The notes under the pieces are model-generated. The model was given only the letters and a program-made list of their open reading frames with translations, searched no databases and was not told the DNA's origin. This document shows, piece after piece, positions 27,366-36,628 of a DNA stretch of 64,000 bases. Every line of letters begins with the position of its first letter. The first letter of the stretch is position 1. The translations under genes and the position numbers were made by a program. Source of the DNA: Acidobacteria bacterium Ga0077534 (GTDB lineage: Bacteria; Acidobacteriota; Blastocatellia; Pyrinomonadales; Pyrinomonadaceae); NCBI GenBank assembly GCA_001464455.1, contig LNEI01000019.1:155054-219053 (forward strand), in the 5' to 3' direction.

Positions 27366-28553
27366 TTAATCCCGGATCTGTCCGTCGCCATAAACGAACC
27401 ACTTATTCGTGAGCAAATGCTCCGCGCCGAGCGGTCCGCGAAAATGCAGTTTTTGTGTCGATATCGCGATCTCGGCTCCGAGGCCGAGCTGGCCGCCGTC
27501 GGTAAATCTTGTCGAAGCATTGTGATAGACCGCCGCACAATCGACTTCGTCCAGAAATCTATCTGCCGTTGCCATATTCGACGTTACGATCGCGGCCGAG
27601 TGTCCGCCAGAATACTCATTGATCGTCTCGATCGCTTCCTCGGTCGAAGTCACGATGCCGATGACGATCTTCGCAGACAAAAACTCTTCGTACCAAATAT
27701 CTTCGTCCGGTATCGGCAAAACACTCGGATCTATCTCAACTATCTCCTCGTCGCCAATAACCTCAATACCGTGCTCTCGCAGAGCAGCGATCAATCGCGA
27801 CGTTTTCGTCTTAAGGTCCGGTAAGTTGTCATTGATCAATATCTTGTCCAGCGCGTTGCATACGCTCAGACGCTGTTTTCCGTTAACGGCGATCCTGACG
27901 GCCATTTCGAGATCGGCTTCGCTGTCGATGTAAAGGAAGTTATTTCCGCGACCGCTGACTATGACGGGAGCAGTAGAATTCTGCAGCACAAAGTTGATCA
28001 GTGCCTCACCTCCCCGAGGGATCACAAGATCGAATTTCTCGTATTCGCCGCGGATCAGGCTCTGAGTTTCCTCGCGGGAAATGTCGAGATACTGGATAGT
28101 GTCGATCTCCGCTCCACTTACTTTCAGTGCTCGTCGCCAGAGTTTTACGAGGCACAGATTCGTATTTCGGGCTTCCTTTCCGCCCTTTAGCAGGATCTTA
28201 TTTCCGGCTTTGAGTGCAATAGCTGCCGCCTCGATCGAAACGTCAGGGCGGGCTTCGTAGATGATCAGGATCGTACCAAAAGGCACCGCTCGATTCTCGA
28301 TCCGCAGCCCGTCTTTGCGTGTGTGAGATGAGAGGATCTTGCCGACCGGATCAGGTGCGGCGATCACGCTGCGCACCGCCGCGATCATTGCGTCGATCTT
28401 CTTGTCATCGACCTTTAGCCGATCGACTATGACATCGTCCTCGGTCGGACAGGCCGCGACATCCATGCGGTTAGCCTCGAGGATCGCGTTCCGCTCTTCG
28501 TCGAGCATCCTCGCGAGATGCTCAAGTACGTTTTTTCTAACACTGCTGTTCAT
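27366..28553 (-). CDS. proA: Gamma-glutamyl phosphate reductase
   Basis: Reduces gamma-glutamyl phosphate to glutamate semialdehyde with NADPH. 395 residues, aldehyde-dehydrogenase superfamily. Visible: VPFGTILIIYEARPDVSIEA, LKGGKEARNTN, VIPRGGEALI, and the SVCNALDKIL segment with the catalytic Cys. It heads the minus-strand proA-proB unit and is divergent from the lipoprotein gene at 28598. Confidence 0.95.
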   Translation of the reverse strand: MNSSVRKNVLEHLARMLDEERNAILEANRMDVAACPTEDDVIVDRLKVDDKKIDAMIAAVRSVIAAPDPVGKILSSHTRKDGLRIENRAVPFGTILIIYEARPDVSIEAAAIALKAGNKILLKGGKEARNTNLCLVKLWRRALKVSGAEIDTIQYLDISREETQSLIRGEYEKFDLVIPRGGEALINFVLQNSTAPVIVSGRGNNFLYIDSEADLEMAVRIAVNGKQRLSVCNALDKILINDNLPDLKTKTSRLIAALREHGIEVIGDEEIVEIDPSVLPIPDEDIWYEEFLSAKIVIGIVTSTEEAIETINEYSGGHSAAIVTSNMATADRFLDEVDCAAVYHNASTRFTDGGQLGLGAEIAISTQKLHFRGPLGAEHLLTNKWFVYGDGQIRD

Positions 28554-28597
28554 CTTCGAGTAGAATCTTACTATATTAGACGATTCGAACTTTCATT

Positions 28598-29212
28598 ATG
28601 AACACTACGCGATCGGTAATTTCCGTCCTTGGCCTCGCTTTTCTTACGTTGTTGTCTTGCTCAGAGATACAGTCGCAGACAAAGGCTCCGAATGACATTT
28701 TCTGGGATGAGTTAAAAAAACTCTGCGGTAAGGCGTTCGCGGGGAAGATCGATGCCGACACGTCGCCGAGCCCGGATTTTACCGGGAAGACTCTTGTAAT
28801 GCATGTACGTTCGTGCGAAAAGGACCGCATTCGCATTCCTTTCTTCGTTGGTGAAGATAAGTCACGCACGTGGGTTTTGACCCGCAAAAAGGGGCGGATC
28901 GAACTAAAGCACGACCACCGCCACGAAGACGGCAAACCCGACAAAGTAACGATGTACGGCGGTACTACGAACAACGCCGGTGAGGCGATCAGGCAGTTCT
29001 TCCCGGCTGACGAACAGACGACCAGGGTCGTCGCCCCGCCCGTTGGCGATGCTCCCTCCGCAGCCGCGAACATCTGGTGGATCGAACTGGTTCCCGGACA
29101 GCACTATTCGTACAATCTGCGACGACTGGGCCGCGGACGTCTGTTCTCGGTCAAGTTCGACATCACAAAAGAGGTCACCGCACCGTCAGCCCCTTGGGGC
29201 TGGAAAGATTAG
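28598..29212 (+). CDS. Putative lipoprotein of unknown function
   Basis: 204 residues. The N-terminus has a lipobox-like LTLLSCSE (Cys22), suggesting lipid anchoring after signal peptidase II cleavage. The mature domain (DIFWDELKKLCGKAFAGKI, LVMHVRSCEKDRIRIPFFV, a His/Asp-rich KHDHRHEDGKPD and a C-terminal YSYNLRRLGRGRLFSVKFD) is a conserved-looking small domain that I do not recognise by name. Confidence 0.75.
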   Translation: MNTTRSVISVLGLAFLTLLSCSEIQSQTKAPNDIFWDELKKLCGKAFAGKIDADTSPSPDFTGKTLVMHVRSCEKDRIRIPFFVGEDKSRTWVLTRKKGRIELKHDHRHEDGKPDKVTMYGGTTNNAGEAIRQFFPADEQTTRVVAPPVGDAPSAAANIWWIELVPGQHYSYNLRRLGRGRLFSVKFDITKEVTAPSAPWGWKD

Positions 29213-29336
29213 TAAACAACCGCCACCTTCGTCGGGCGCACTAGCACGATCCACGCGCCCGCAAAACGTCTCGACATCCAGGATGTTAATTCTTCCTTTC
29301 ATTCCGTCACTATATGACGGAAATGTAAACGCGAAG
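29213..29336. other. Intergenic stretch with a short inverted repeat
   Basis: No coding region seen. It holds the perfect inverted repeat TTCCGTCA-CTATA-TGACGGAA (29302-29322) without a T-run, so more likely an operator or an mRNA hairpin after the lipoprotein gene than a classical terminator. Confidence 0.5.
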
Positions 29337-29443
29337 GGTAAAGTTCTCCGATTCACGACTTGGAAATTGGTAAGTTATTGACTTCGAAGACAGAAGTTCT
29401 GCGCCCAGCCACCCGGCTTTCGGGTTCACGGGCGATCTTTACC
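29337..29443 (+). ncRNA. Candidate structured 5' leader
   Basis: A 107-nt segment closes with GGTAAAG (29337-29343)/CTTTACC (29437-29443). Inside are ACTTC (29381-29385)/GAAGT (29393-29397) and a nested pair CGCCC (29402-29406)/GGGCG (29430-29434) around ACCCG (29411-29415)/CGGGT (29421-29425). It lies 29 nt upstream of the start of the large secreted protein. It does not match the c-di-GMP-I consensus or another riboswitch I know. A regulatory role is inference. Confidence 0.4.
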
Positions 29444-29472
29444 AATTTTTGTTCGCCTTTTGGAGGATCGGT

Positions 29473-32400
29473 ATGTATAACAAGTTCGTCGTTCGTAGCG
29501 GCATATTAGTTTTGTTTGTAGGTTTGGTCATTTTCTACGCCAGCAGCGTAGGCGCCGAAAGGGCGGCATTGCTCAGCCCGGATACTGTTGCCGTTCAACA
29601 AGATCGCGTTGAAGACACTGCACGCCCGGAACAAGTTCAGGCGGCAGTTGTAAGCATATCCGAAGTTCATCCATCCGGGAGCGGAAATGCATCATATGCG
29701 GCCGACTGGTTCGAGATCTCAAATACCGGAACGACCGATCTGAACATCACAGGTTGGAGAATGGACGACAGCTCGAATGCTTTTGCTACGGCCGTTCCGC
29801 TTCGCGGAGTCACGGTCATACCGGCGGGCAGATCTGCCATATTTTTCGAAGGCACAGCAGCCGGAACAACCGACGCCGCAATAACGGCCGCATTTTCGAC
29901 CGCTTGGTTTGGATCCGCAACCCCACCCGCGGGAGTTCTTATCGGGGCGTATGGCGGATCGGGTGTCGGACTAGGCACAGGTGGCGACGCAGTTAATTTA
30001 TTCGCTGCGGACGGCACGGCCGTGACGGGCGTAGCTTTTGGTAGTGCGACTGCTAATGCAACGTTTGATAACACTGGCAGGCTCGCGACTGTGACTGCTT
30101 TGAGTGTGGCCGGAGTAAACGGAGCATTTCTCTCGTCCAACGGGGCTGAAACCGGATCGCCCGGACGCAGACAGAACGCGACTCCGCTTACGTCGATCGA
30201 TCTTTCACAATACATAATAGTGGGCCGCTATGACCTGCCAGAGCCCACACGCACGACCGCACCACCAAACAATCTACTTGCTCAGGAAGTTTCCGGCGTT
30301 ACCTACAATTGGGATACCGACACACTTTTCGTCGTCGGTGACAGCGGCACTTCGGTCACCCAGGTAACGAAGACGGGGCAGTTGATCGACACCATGACGC
30401 TTGCTCAGGGCTCAAGTCCGCAGGGCACTGAGTTTTACGATCCGGAAGGCATTACCTACATCGGCAACGGTAAATTTGTAATGACCGAAGAACGTGACCG
30501 CCGAGTTGTACAGTTTACATACGTACCGGGCACGACGTTAACCCGTGCCGCCGCCCAGACGGTAACGCTCGGAACATTTGTCCAAAACATTGGGCTCGAG
30601 GGCCTCACTTACGATCCAACAACCGCCGGATTCATCGTCGCCAAGGAGATCGACCCGCAAGGGATTTTTCAGACAACGGTCGATTTTGCAGCCGGCACTG
30701 CGTCCAACGGATCAGCCTCAACCGTAAATTCGATCAACCTTTTCGACCCCGCTCTCATGGGCCTGTTGGATGTTGCAGATGTCTACGCAATGTCGAATAT
30801 TCCAACGCTTACTGGCGCAGACTCGGCCAGATTGCTCGTACTCAGTCACGAATCCGGCAAGATACTTAACATCAGCCGGACGGGCGTGATCGCGAACAGT
30901 CTAACGATTCGCGGCGATGTCGGAAATCCGCTGACCGTTCCTGCGCAGCAGCACGAAGGCCTGACGGTTGATTTCAATGGCAATCTGTATGTGGTAAGCG
31001 AAAATGGCGGCGGCGGATTCGATTTTCCGCAGCTTTGGGTGTATCAACGGTCAACGGCACCAAATCAGCCTCCGACCATGATCGCTCTCAACAACCCGGT
31101 GGCTTCGATCATAGAGAATACGAACACCACCGCACCCGTAAAAGTCGCGGATATCGCCGTCACCGATGATCAACTCGGAGCGAACAATCTGACCATCACC
31201 GGTCCGGACGCAGCGTTTTTCCAGATCACCGGTTTCGAACTTTTTATCCGAGCGGGCACGGTTCTCGACTTTGAGACGAGATCGAGCTACAGCATCACGG
31301 TAAATGTTGACGATCCGACGGTAGGAGCCACACCGGACGCGAGCGTCAATTACACGCTTAACATCATCGATCAGGTCAACGAGACCCCCGTGCTCAATTC
31401 GCTGATCATCTCGGAGGTCGCTCCGTGGTCAAGTGGAAATAGCCCGGTGCAGGCTGACTGGTTTGAGGTAACAAATACCTCGGCAAACCCGATTACGCTC
31501 ACCGGTTGGAAGGTCGACGATAGCTCAAATTCCTTCACGGCGGCAGTAAATCTAGCGGGTATCACAACGATCGGTCCTGGCGAGTCGGTGATCTTCCTCG
31601 AAAGCAGCACTACGAACGGGGCGGCTCTAATTGCCAGCTTTAGACAGACCTGGTTTGGGACGAATCCACCCGCCGGATTGCAGATCGGAACTTACACCGG
31701 GTCGGGTATCGGCTTGAGTACCGGCGGTGATGCCCTAAATCTCTATAATCCAGCCGGCGAACTCCAGGCGAACGTAGTTTTCGGGGTCTCTCCTGCCGGG
31801 CCATCGTTCCCGACATTCAATAACGCAGTCGGACTGAACAATACGAACATTTCGACCTTGAGTGCGGTAGGCGTAAACGGAGCATTTATTGCCGCCAACG
31901 ATCCGAACGAGATCGGTTCGCCGGGTACCGTCGGGCGGTTGATCATCTCAGAAGTCGCTCCCTGGTCAAGCGGAAATAGCCCAGTCCAGGCGGATTGGTT
32001 CGAGGTTACGAACACGAAAGCCACTGCAGTCGACATCACCGGCTGGAAATTCGACGACAGCTCGGGTTCGCCCGTCGCAGCCGTCGCGTTGCTCGGCATA
32101 ACGAGCATCGCCCCGGGCGAATCGGTCATATTCCTCGAATCCTCTACGCCGGATGCGACCGCCGCAACATTCCGTTCAAATTGGTTTGGAATGAACCCGC
32201 CCGCCGGCCTCAAGATAGGCGGCTACACTGGCGGCGGAGTCGGTTTAAGTACTGGCGGCGACGCAGTGAATCTCTACAACGCGGCAGGAGTTTTGCAGGC
32301 AAGCGTCCTATTCGGAGCATCGCCCGCTGGACCGGCATTTCCTACCTTCGACAACGCAGCCGGGTTGAATAACGTTACTATTTCTCAGCTCAGTGCGGTC

Positions 32401-33786
32401 GGCGTAAACGGCGCCTTCGTCGCTGCTAACAGCTCAGTCGAAACGGGATCTCCGGGGCGTATCGTTGGCACCGGGCCAACTCCGACACCGACTCCGACAC
32501 CATCCCCGACGCCTCCACCGGTGACGCCCGGAATTCGCGTGACCGAGGTCGCTCCCTGGGCGAGCGGCAACAGTCCTGTCGCGGCTGATTGGTTCGAGTT
32601 AACAAATACCGGCTCAACTGCGGTTAACATTACCAACTGGCGCGTCGACGACAGCTCCGCCGCGTTCGCTTCGGCCGTGGTGCTAAATGGAATTACCAGC
32701 ATCGCTCCGGGCGAGTCAGTGATCTTTGTAGAGTCTGCAACACCCGCCACGATAGCTGCGACATTTAGGAACAATTGGTTCGGTACTAACCCGCCAGCCA
32801 ATTTGCAGATCGGTACATACACGGGCTCGGGCATCGGACTGGGTACCGGTGGGGATGAGGTCAACATTTTCAATGAAGCCGGTGTAGTTCAGGCGCGGGT
32901 CATATTTGGTGCTTCGCCGGCCGGGCCCGCGTTTCCGACATTTGACAACGCCGCCGGCTTGAACAACGCGACGATCTCTCAGCTCAGCGCAGTTGGTGTG
33001 AATGGTGCTTTCGTGGCCGTCAATAGTGCGGTTGAAACTGGATCACCCGGCCGGATCGCCGGCGCAACGCCGACACCAACGCCATCACCAACTCCGCCCC
33101 TGCCAACGGTCCGTGCTCTCCGCGTAGTGAACGCAGCCGTCCAGCCGGGACAGTCCGTCACGGTCTCAGTTGTGCTAGATTCACTCGGAAACGAGTCCTC
33201 GGCCAGTTTCTCTCTCAATTTCAATCCGGCGATCTTTACAAACCCGACCGTTGCCATTGGAAACGGTACCCCGGCCGGTGCTAATCTCGGCACCAATCTC
33301 GGCGAAGCGGCGCAAGGCAGGATCGGCATCCTCGTCGATTCGACCAATGCGTACGCGGCGGGAACGAGACAGGTCGTTACCGTGACCTTCGCGGTACCCG
33401 CCGGAGTAACGATCGGTACTTATCCGATCACATTCGGCAGCATACCAACCGGACAGAGTGTTTCCAGTACTCAAGGGGCATTGCTTACGACGACCTACAC
33501 CGCCGGTAATGTCCAGGTCGGGTCCACTGCCTCCGGCGTCGAGGTCTCAGGACGCGTGACGGCGCCCGACGGACGAGGACTCAGAAACGCTCAGGTAACG
33601 ATCGTCGATGTGCGTGGATTTGCCAGAACGGTTAGCACAGGCTCGTTCGGCTATTATCGATTCGAGGACGTCGAGGCCGGTTCTACGCTTGTTGTCGGCG
33701 TGACATCCAAACGTTACCGCTTCACGGCACGGCTCATACAGGTAGTTGACACGCTCGCCGATATTGACTTTGTCGCGATGGATTGA
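29473..33786 (+). CDS. Large secreted lamin-tail/SdiA-like/cohesin protein
   Basis: About 1437 residues. ATG 29473 has GGAGG 6 nt upstream and starts a signal peptide. Domains in order by nucleotide: lamin-tail domain 1 (29646-30180), SdiA-regulated-like beta-propeller (30190-31050), cadherin-like (31060-31390), lamin-tail 2 (31400-31925), lamin-tail 3 (31936-32460), Thr/Pro linker, lamin-tail 4 (32530-33055), Thr/Pro linker, cohesin-like (33112-33525), carboxypeptidase-regulatory-like end (33538-33783). Each lamin-tail repeat starts with a variant of SEVAPWSSGNSPVQADWFE. Probably a cell-surface or extracellular adhesion or nuclease-associated protein. No catalytic domain is recognised. Confidence 0.85.
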   Translation: MYNKFVVRSGILVLFVGLVIFYASSVGAERAALLSPDTVAVQQDRVEDTARPEQVQAAVVSISEVHPSGSGNASYAADWFEISNTGTTDLNITGWRMDDSSNAFATAVPLRGVTVIPAGRSAIFFEGTAAGTTDAAITAAFSTAWFGSATPPAGVLIGAYGGSGVGLGTGGDAVNLFAADGTAVTGVAFGSATANATFDNTGRLATVTALSVAGVNGAFLSSNGAETGSPGRRQNATPLTSIDLSQYIIVGRYDLPEPTRTTAPPNNLLAQEVSGVTYNWDTDTLFVVGDSGTSVTQVTKTGQLIDTMTLAQGSSPQGTEFYDPEGITYIGNGKFVMTEERDRRVVQFTYVPGTTLTRAAAQTVTLGTFVQNIGLEGLTYDPTTAGFIVAKEIDPQGIFQTTVDFAAGTASNGSASTVNSINLFDPALMGLLDVADVYAMSNIPTLTGADSARLLVLSHESGKILNISRTGVIANSLTIRGDVGNPLTVPAQQHEGLTVDFNGNLYVVSENGGGGFDFPQLWVYQRSTAPNQPPTMIALNNPVASIIENTNTTAPVKVADIAVTDDQLGANNLTITGPDAAFFQITGFELFIRAGTVLDFETRSSYSITVNVDDPTVGATPDASVNYTLNIIDQVNETPVLNSLIISEVAPWSSGNSPVQADWFEVTNTSANPITLTGWKVDDSSNSFTAAVNLAGITTIGPGESVIFLESSTTNGAALIASFRQTWFGTNPPAGLQIGTYTGSGIGLSTGGDALNLYNPAGELQANVVFGVSPAGPSFPTFNNAVGLNNTNISTLSAVGVNGAFIAANDPNEIGSPGTVGRLIISEVAPWSSGNSPVQADWFEVTNTKATAVDITGWKFDDSSGSPVAAVALLGITSIAPGESVIFLESSTPDATAATFRSNWFGMNPPAGLKIGGYTGGGVGLSTGGDAVNLYNAAGVLQASVLFGASPAGPAFPTFDNAAGLNNVTISQLSAVGVNGAFVAANSSVETGSPGRIVGTGPTPTPTPTPSPTPPPVTPGIRVTEVAPWASGNSPVAADWFELTNTGSTAVNITNWRVDDSSAAFASAVVLNGITSIAPGESVIFVESATPATIAATFRNNWFGTNPPANLQIGTYTGSGIGLGTGGDEVNIFNEAGVVQARVIFGASPAGPAFPTFDNAAGLNNATISQLSAVGVNGAFVAVNSAVETGSPGRIAGATPTPTPSPTPPLPTVRALRVVNAAVQPGQSVTVSVVLDSLGNESSASFSLNFNPAIFTNPTVAIGNGTPAGANLGTNLGEAAQGRIGILVDSTNAYAAGTRQVVTVTFAVPAGVTIGTYPITFGSIPTGQSVSSTQGALLTTTYTAGNVQVGSTASGVEVSGRVTAPDGRGLRNAQVTIVDVRGFARTVSTGSFGYYRFEDVEAGSTLVVGVTSKRYRFTARLIQVVDTLADIDFVAMD

Positions 33787-33815
33787 TCACTAAGCTCCAA
33801 AACCGACAACCCTGC

Positions 33816-33846
33816 GGCGGCCGTAAAAAAAGCGGCCGCCTTTTTT
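33816..33846 (+). terminator. Rho-independent terminator
   Basis: GGCGGCCG (33816-33823) pairs with CGGCCGCC (33833-33840) around an A-rich loop and is followed by six T. It ends the transcript of the large secreted protein. Confidence 0.9.
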
Positions 33847-33971
33847 ACTTTCCACCTTATCTTTTTGGTACAAGGGACGCCGAGGTTGCTGTAAACCGCA
33901 CAAGTTGTGTCGAAACGATACAGAATTGAGTGAGATTCTACTTTTCCACGCTTAAATTTCGTGTTTTTTTA

Positions 33972-35975
33972 CTAATTTATCGACGATGATGACGCGAGAA
34001 CGTGAGTTTCATCCAATTCGACGATGAGGTTGTCGCTCGAAGGTGACGCGGTCGTGTGGATGTCGGGGAAATCGATGAGGAAAGTGCTCTTCGAGCGGTT
34101 TACCATATCGACGTTGTTGATCATTGCATACCGTTTGCGAGACATTTTGCGTTCGTACATGACCTTGTCAGCAGCAACTATCATCTGGTCGAATGTCTCA
34201 CCCGCCTGCGGATAACCTGAGGCTCCGAGGCTGACGCCGACCGACGCGTATTTGCCCGGGCCGATGGTTAGACGGAATTCGCTCACAGCTTTTTCGATAC
34301 GCTGACAAAGTTCCTCGACATCGCCAGGCTCAGCTTCCGGGACGAGAGCGACGAATTCGTCACCTCCGTAGCGAGCTAGGAAGTCGTATTCGCGAAGCTG
34401 TTCGCGGATGACGTTGCTGATCTCGCGGAGCATTTCGTCGCCGGCCTTGTGGCCATGGTTGTCGTTCACTGCCTTGAATCCGTCTAGATCGAGCATCAGC
34501 ACCTGGAAGCTCTTACCGCCTCGGCTCGCTCGCGAGACCTCCTTTTCGAACTGCCGCTGAAGGCTGCGCGCGTTAGGCAGTCCGGTCATCGGGTCGGTCA
34601 TCGCGTGCGTGGTTGCTTCGTCGTGCTTGAGCGATTTGCCAATGGCGTCGGCGGCGATACGCGTAATCGTCTCGAGGAGACGAATGTGCTCCTCGCCATA
34701 TTGTTCGAGTTCCTGCGAATATATCGTGACCGCACCGATCAGTTCGTCATCAGCCACAAGCGGGACCGAAGCCATCGTCAGGTAGAGCTGGGTAAGTTCA
34801 GTTTGAGAATACTGAAAATCAAGGTCCGGCTCGACGTTGTGGACGATCTTGCGCTCCTTAAGTGCAAAACCGGTAGCCCCCTGGCCGACCTTCATTTGAC
34901 GCTGCTTGAGAAGCTCGGCATTCTCGCCGTCAACGTGAGCCGCAGTAGCGAAACGCTTGGTGTGATCAAGTAAATAGAGAGCACAGGTCTCGAACGGAAC
35001 AAATTCGGCAATTTTCTTAGAAAATAGCTCAAGCGTGGACTGCAGATCGACCGACGAACTGAATTCGCGAGCGATCTCGTACAGGCTGAAAACCTCGCGA
35101 TTTGCCAGTTTTATCTGCTCGACATAGTTCTGCTTGGCAGTATCGCGCGAATCTAATGCGGTTTCGGAATAAAGGAGTCCCTGACTTTCGATCTCGGCCT
35201 CAAGTATTTTCAGATTACGAAGTAGAGTGTCTACGATCATCGGGTCGAACCGCGTACCGGCCTCGGCCTGGATGATCTGGCGAGCCTTCTCCCTAGGAAG
35301 TGCGGCTCGATAAGGCCTCGCTCCGCGGATCGTGTCAAAGGCATCTGCGACGGACAGGATCCGTGCTGTCAGCGGGATCTCCTCTTTACTCAGGCCTTCG
35401 GGATAGCCCTTTCCGTTCCAGCATTCGTGGTGATACTTGATGGTCGGGATAACAGGCGAGTCGAACCCTACTTTTTCGAGGATAAGAGCACCAACCTCAG
35501 GATGGATCTTTGTTTTTTCAAGCTCTGCCGGGGTCAGGCTGCCGGGCTTGTTAAGAATATGATCGGGAATAGCGAGTTTTCCTATGTCGTGAAGCAGGGC
35601 ACCGGTTCGAAGTGCATCGATCTCGGCTTCGGACACGCCGAGTATCCGACCGATGCCGACAGCATAGATCTGAGTACGTCGAACATGGCCGACGCCAACC
35701 TGATCACGAGCGTCGATAGCCGTCGCAAGGGCTTCCACGGTAGCTAAGTGAACGCGGCTCGCCTCGGTGATCTCACGGGTCTTCACCGCGAGACTCCTGA
35801 CGTGCAGTCGATATGCAATGATCGAAAGTATAGCCAGCGGAACGAGGAGGAACGCGACCTTGGCTCCGAACTGGTCGATCACCAGCCAAATGAGCGGAAT
35901 GAGTATGGCACCCAAGGCGCACCAAAAAAGCGGCCTCGAACTTTTGATCTTGTTGAATGCTGACTGCTTCATCAT
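33972..35975 (-). CDS. HD-GYP / GAF / GGDEF c-di-GMP protein
   Basis: 667 residues: two membrane spans (about 15-55), an HD-GYP phosphodiesterase domain (HD at 129-130, HHECWNGKGYPEGL at 182-195), a GAF domain (about 300-445), and a GGDEF domain with intact YGGDEF. An inhibitory site RxxD (REYD) sits 5 residues before GGDEF. Both making and degrading c-di-GMP are therefore possible in one chain, with the GAF as sensor. A Ser/Asp-rich tail of about 40 residues follows. Confidence 0.93.
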   Translation of the reverse strand: MMKQSAFNKIKSSRPLFWCALGAILIPLIWLVIDQFGAKVAFLLVPLAILSIIAYRLHVRSLAVKTREITEASRVHLATVEALATAIDARDQVGVGHVRRTQIYAVGIGRILGVSEAEIDALRTGALLHDIGKLAIPDHILNKPGSLTPAELEKTKIHPEVGALILEKVGFDSPVIPTIKYHHECWNGKGYPEGLSKEEIPLTARILSVADAFDTIRGARPYRAALPREKARQIIQAEAGTRFDPMIVDTLLRNLKILEAEIESQGLLYSETALDSRDTAKQNYVEQIKLANREVFSLYEIAREFSSSVDLQSTLELFSKKIAEFVPFETCALYLLDHTKRFATAAHVDGENAELLKQRQMKVGQGATGFALKERKIVHNVEPDLDFQYSQTELTQLYLTMASVPLVADDELIGAVTIYSQELEQYGEEHIRLLETITRIAADAIGKSLKHDEATTHAMTDPMTGLPNARSLQRQFEKEVSRASRGGKSFQVLMLDLDGFKAVNDNHGHKAGDEMLREISNVIREQLREYDFLARYGGDEFVALVPEAEPGDVEELCQRIEKAVSEFRLTIGPGKYASVGVSLGASGYPQAGETFDQMIVAADKVMYERKMSRKRYAMINNVDMVNRSKSTFLIDFPDIHTTASPSSDNLIVELDETHVLASSSSIN

Positions 35976-36164
35976 TATCCCGATTGCGGAGTGCTCACCG
36001 CAACATTGCGGCTAACCACATACCGACCCATATTTCGGGCTGCGAGACACGGGGCAGGTGTCTCTGGTAATAAGGGGTACTACAATCACCGTGCCATTTC
36101 GTTGAAAGCGTCAATATCTGCCTTTCATCAAAACGTGGGAACCGGGGTCGGTCTTCTTGATAGG

Positions 36165-36192
36165 TCAACCTGAACGAAATCGGTCAGGTTGA
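36165..36192. repeat. 9-bp inverted repeat
   Basis: TCAACCTGA (36165-36173) and TCAGGTTGA (36184-36192) with a 10-nt spacer, in the 279-nt gene-free stretch 35976-36254. There is no T-run. It could be a weak terminator downstream of the LysW-like gene or a protein-binding site. The rest of the stretch shows nothing I can name. Confidence 0.5.
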
Positions 36193-36254
36193 TCGAACTT
36201 GTTGGTGATATGCGGCCGGAACGGCCATTGGAGGTGGGAAGTGGGTGCCGACGA

Positions 36255-36467
36255 TCAATATCTGTCGTCGTCAAAATCGTAACTGCTAAATTCATCCCGG
36301 TCCGGATGTTCGTCAGCGTCCTCGTCTTTCAGGTCGAGTTCGATCGGGTCGAGACCGACGACTACCAGTCTGGAACCACATTCCTCGCATGCGGCCGTGT
36401 CGCCTTGTTCTACTTCGGCATCTACGTAAACTTCTTCGCTGCATTCGGGACAAATGGATGTTGGCAT
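36255..36467 (-). CDS. LysW-like zinc-ribbon carrier protein
   Basis: A 70-residue acidic protein. Zinc ribbon Cys6-x2-Cys9...Cys27-x2-Cys30 followed by LVVVGLDPIELDL matches LysW, the amino-group carrier protein of lysine/arginine synthesis in Thermus and archaea. LysW normally ends in EDWGE, whose last Glu is modified; this one ends FSSYDFDDDRY. No lysX, lysZ, lysY or lysJ is nearby. It may be a LysW paralogue with another job. Confidence 0.8.
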   Translation of the reverse strand: MPTSICPECSEEVYVDAEVEQGDTAACEECGSRLVVVGLDPIELDLKDEDADEHPDRDEFSSYDFDDDRY

Positions 36468-36508
36468 TTATTATGGATCTCCAGAAACCTGAAACTCGGC
36501 GGTTTGTC

Positions 36509-36592
36509 TTTCACGCCGAAATCGCGTGAAATAGGTCTGACATTCAATCTAACTTGAACTCGAATAGTTTGGCAAGACCTAATTTCGAGTTC
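36509..36592. promoter_or_regulatory. Two inverted repeats in a divergent intergenic region
   Basis: TTTCACGC (36509-36516)/GCGTGAAA (36524-36531), 7-nt spacer, and GAACTCGAA (36556-36564)/TTCGAGTTC (36584-36592), 19-nt spacer. They lie between the LysW-like gene and the PfkB gene, which diverge, so they are candidate operators. Confidence 0.4.
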
Positions 36593-36628
36593 GGTATTCT
36601 GCCATACAAAAAGTAGTTCTCTTTCGCT

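Noticed and set aside
29337..29443. c-di-GMP-I (GEMM) riboswitch
   Set aside because: Size and position fit, but the conserved core sequences of the class are absent; kept only as an unassigned structured leader.
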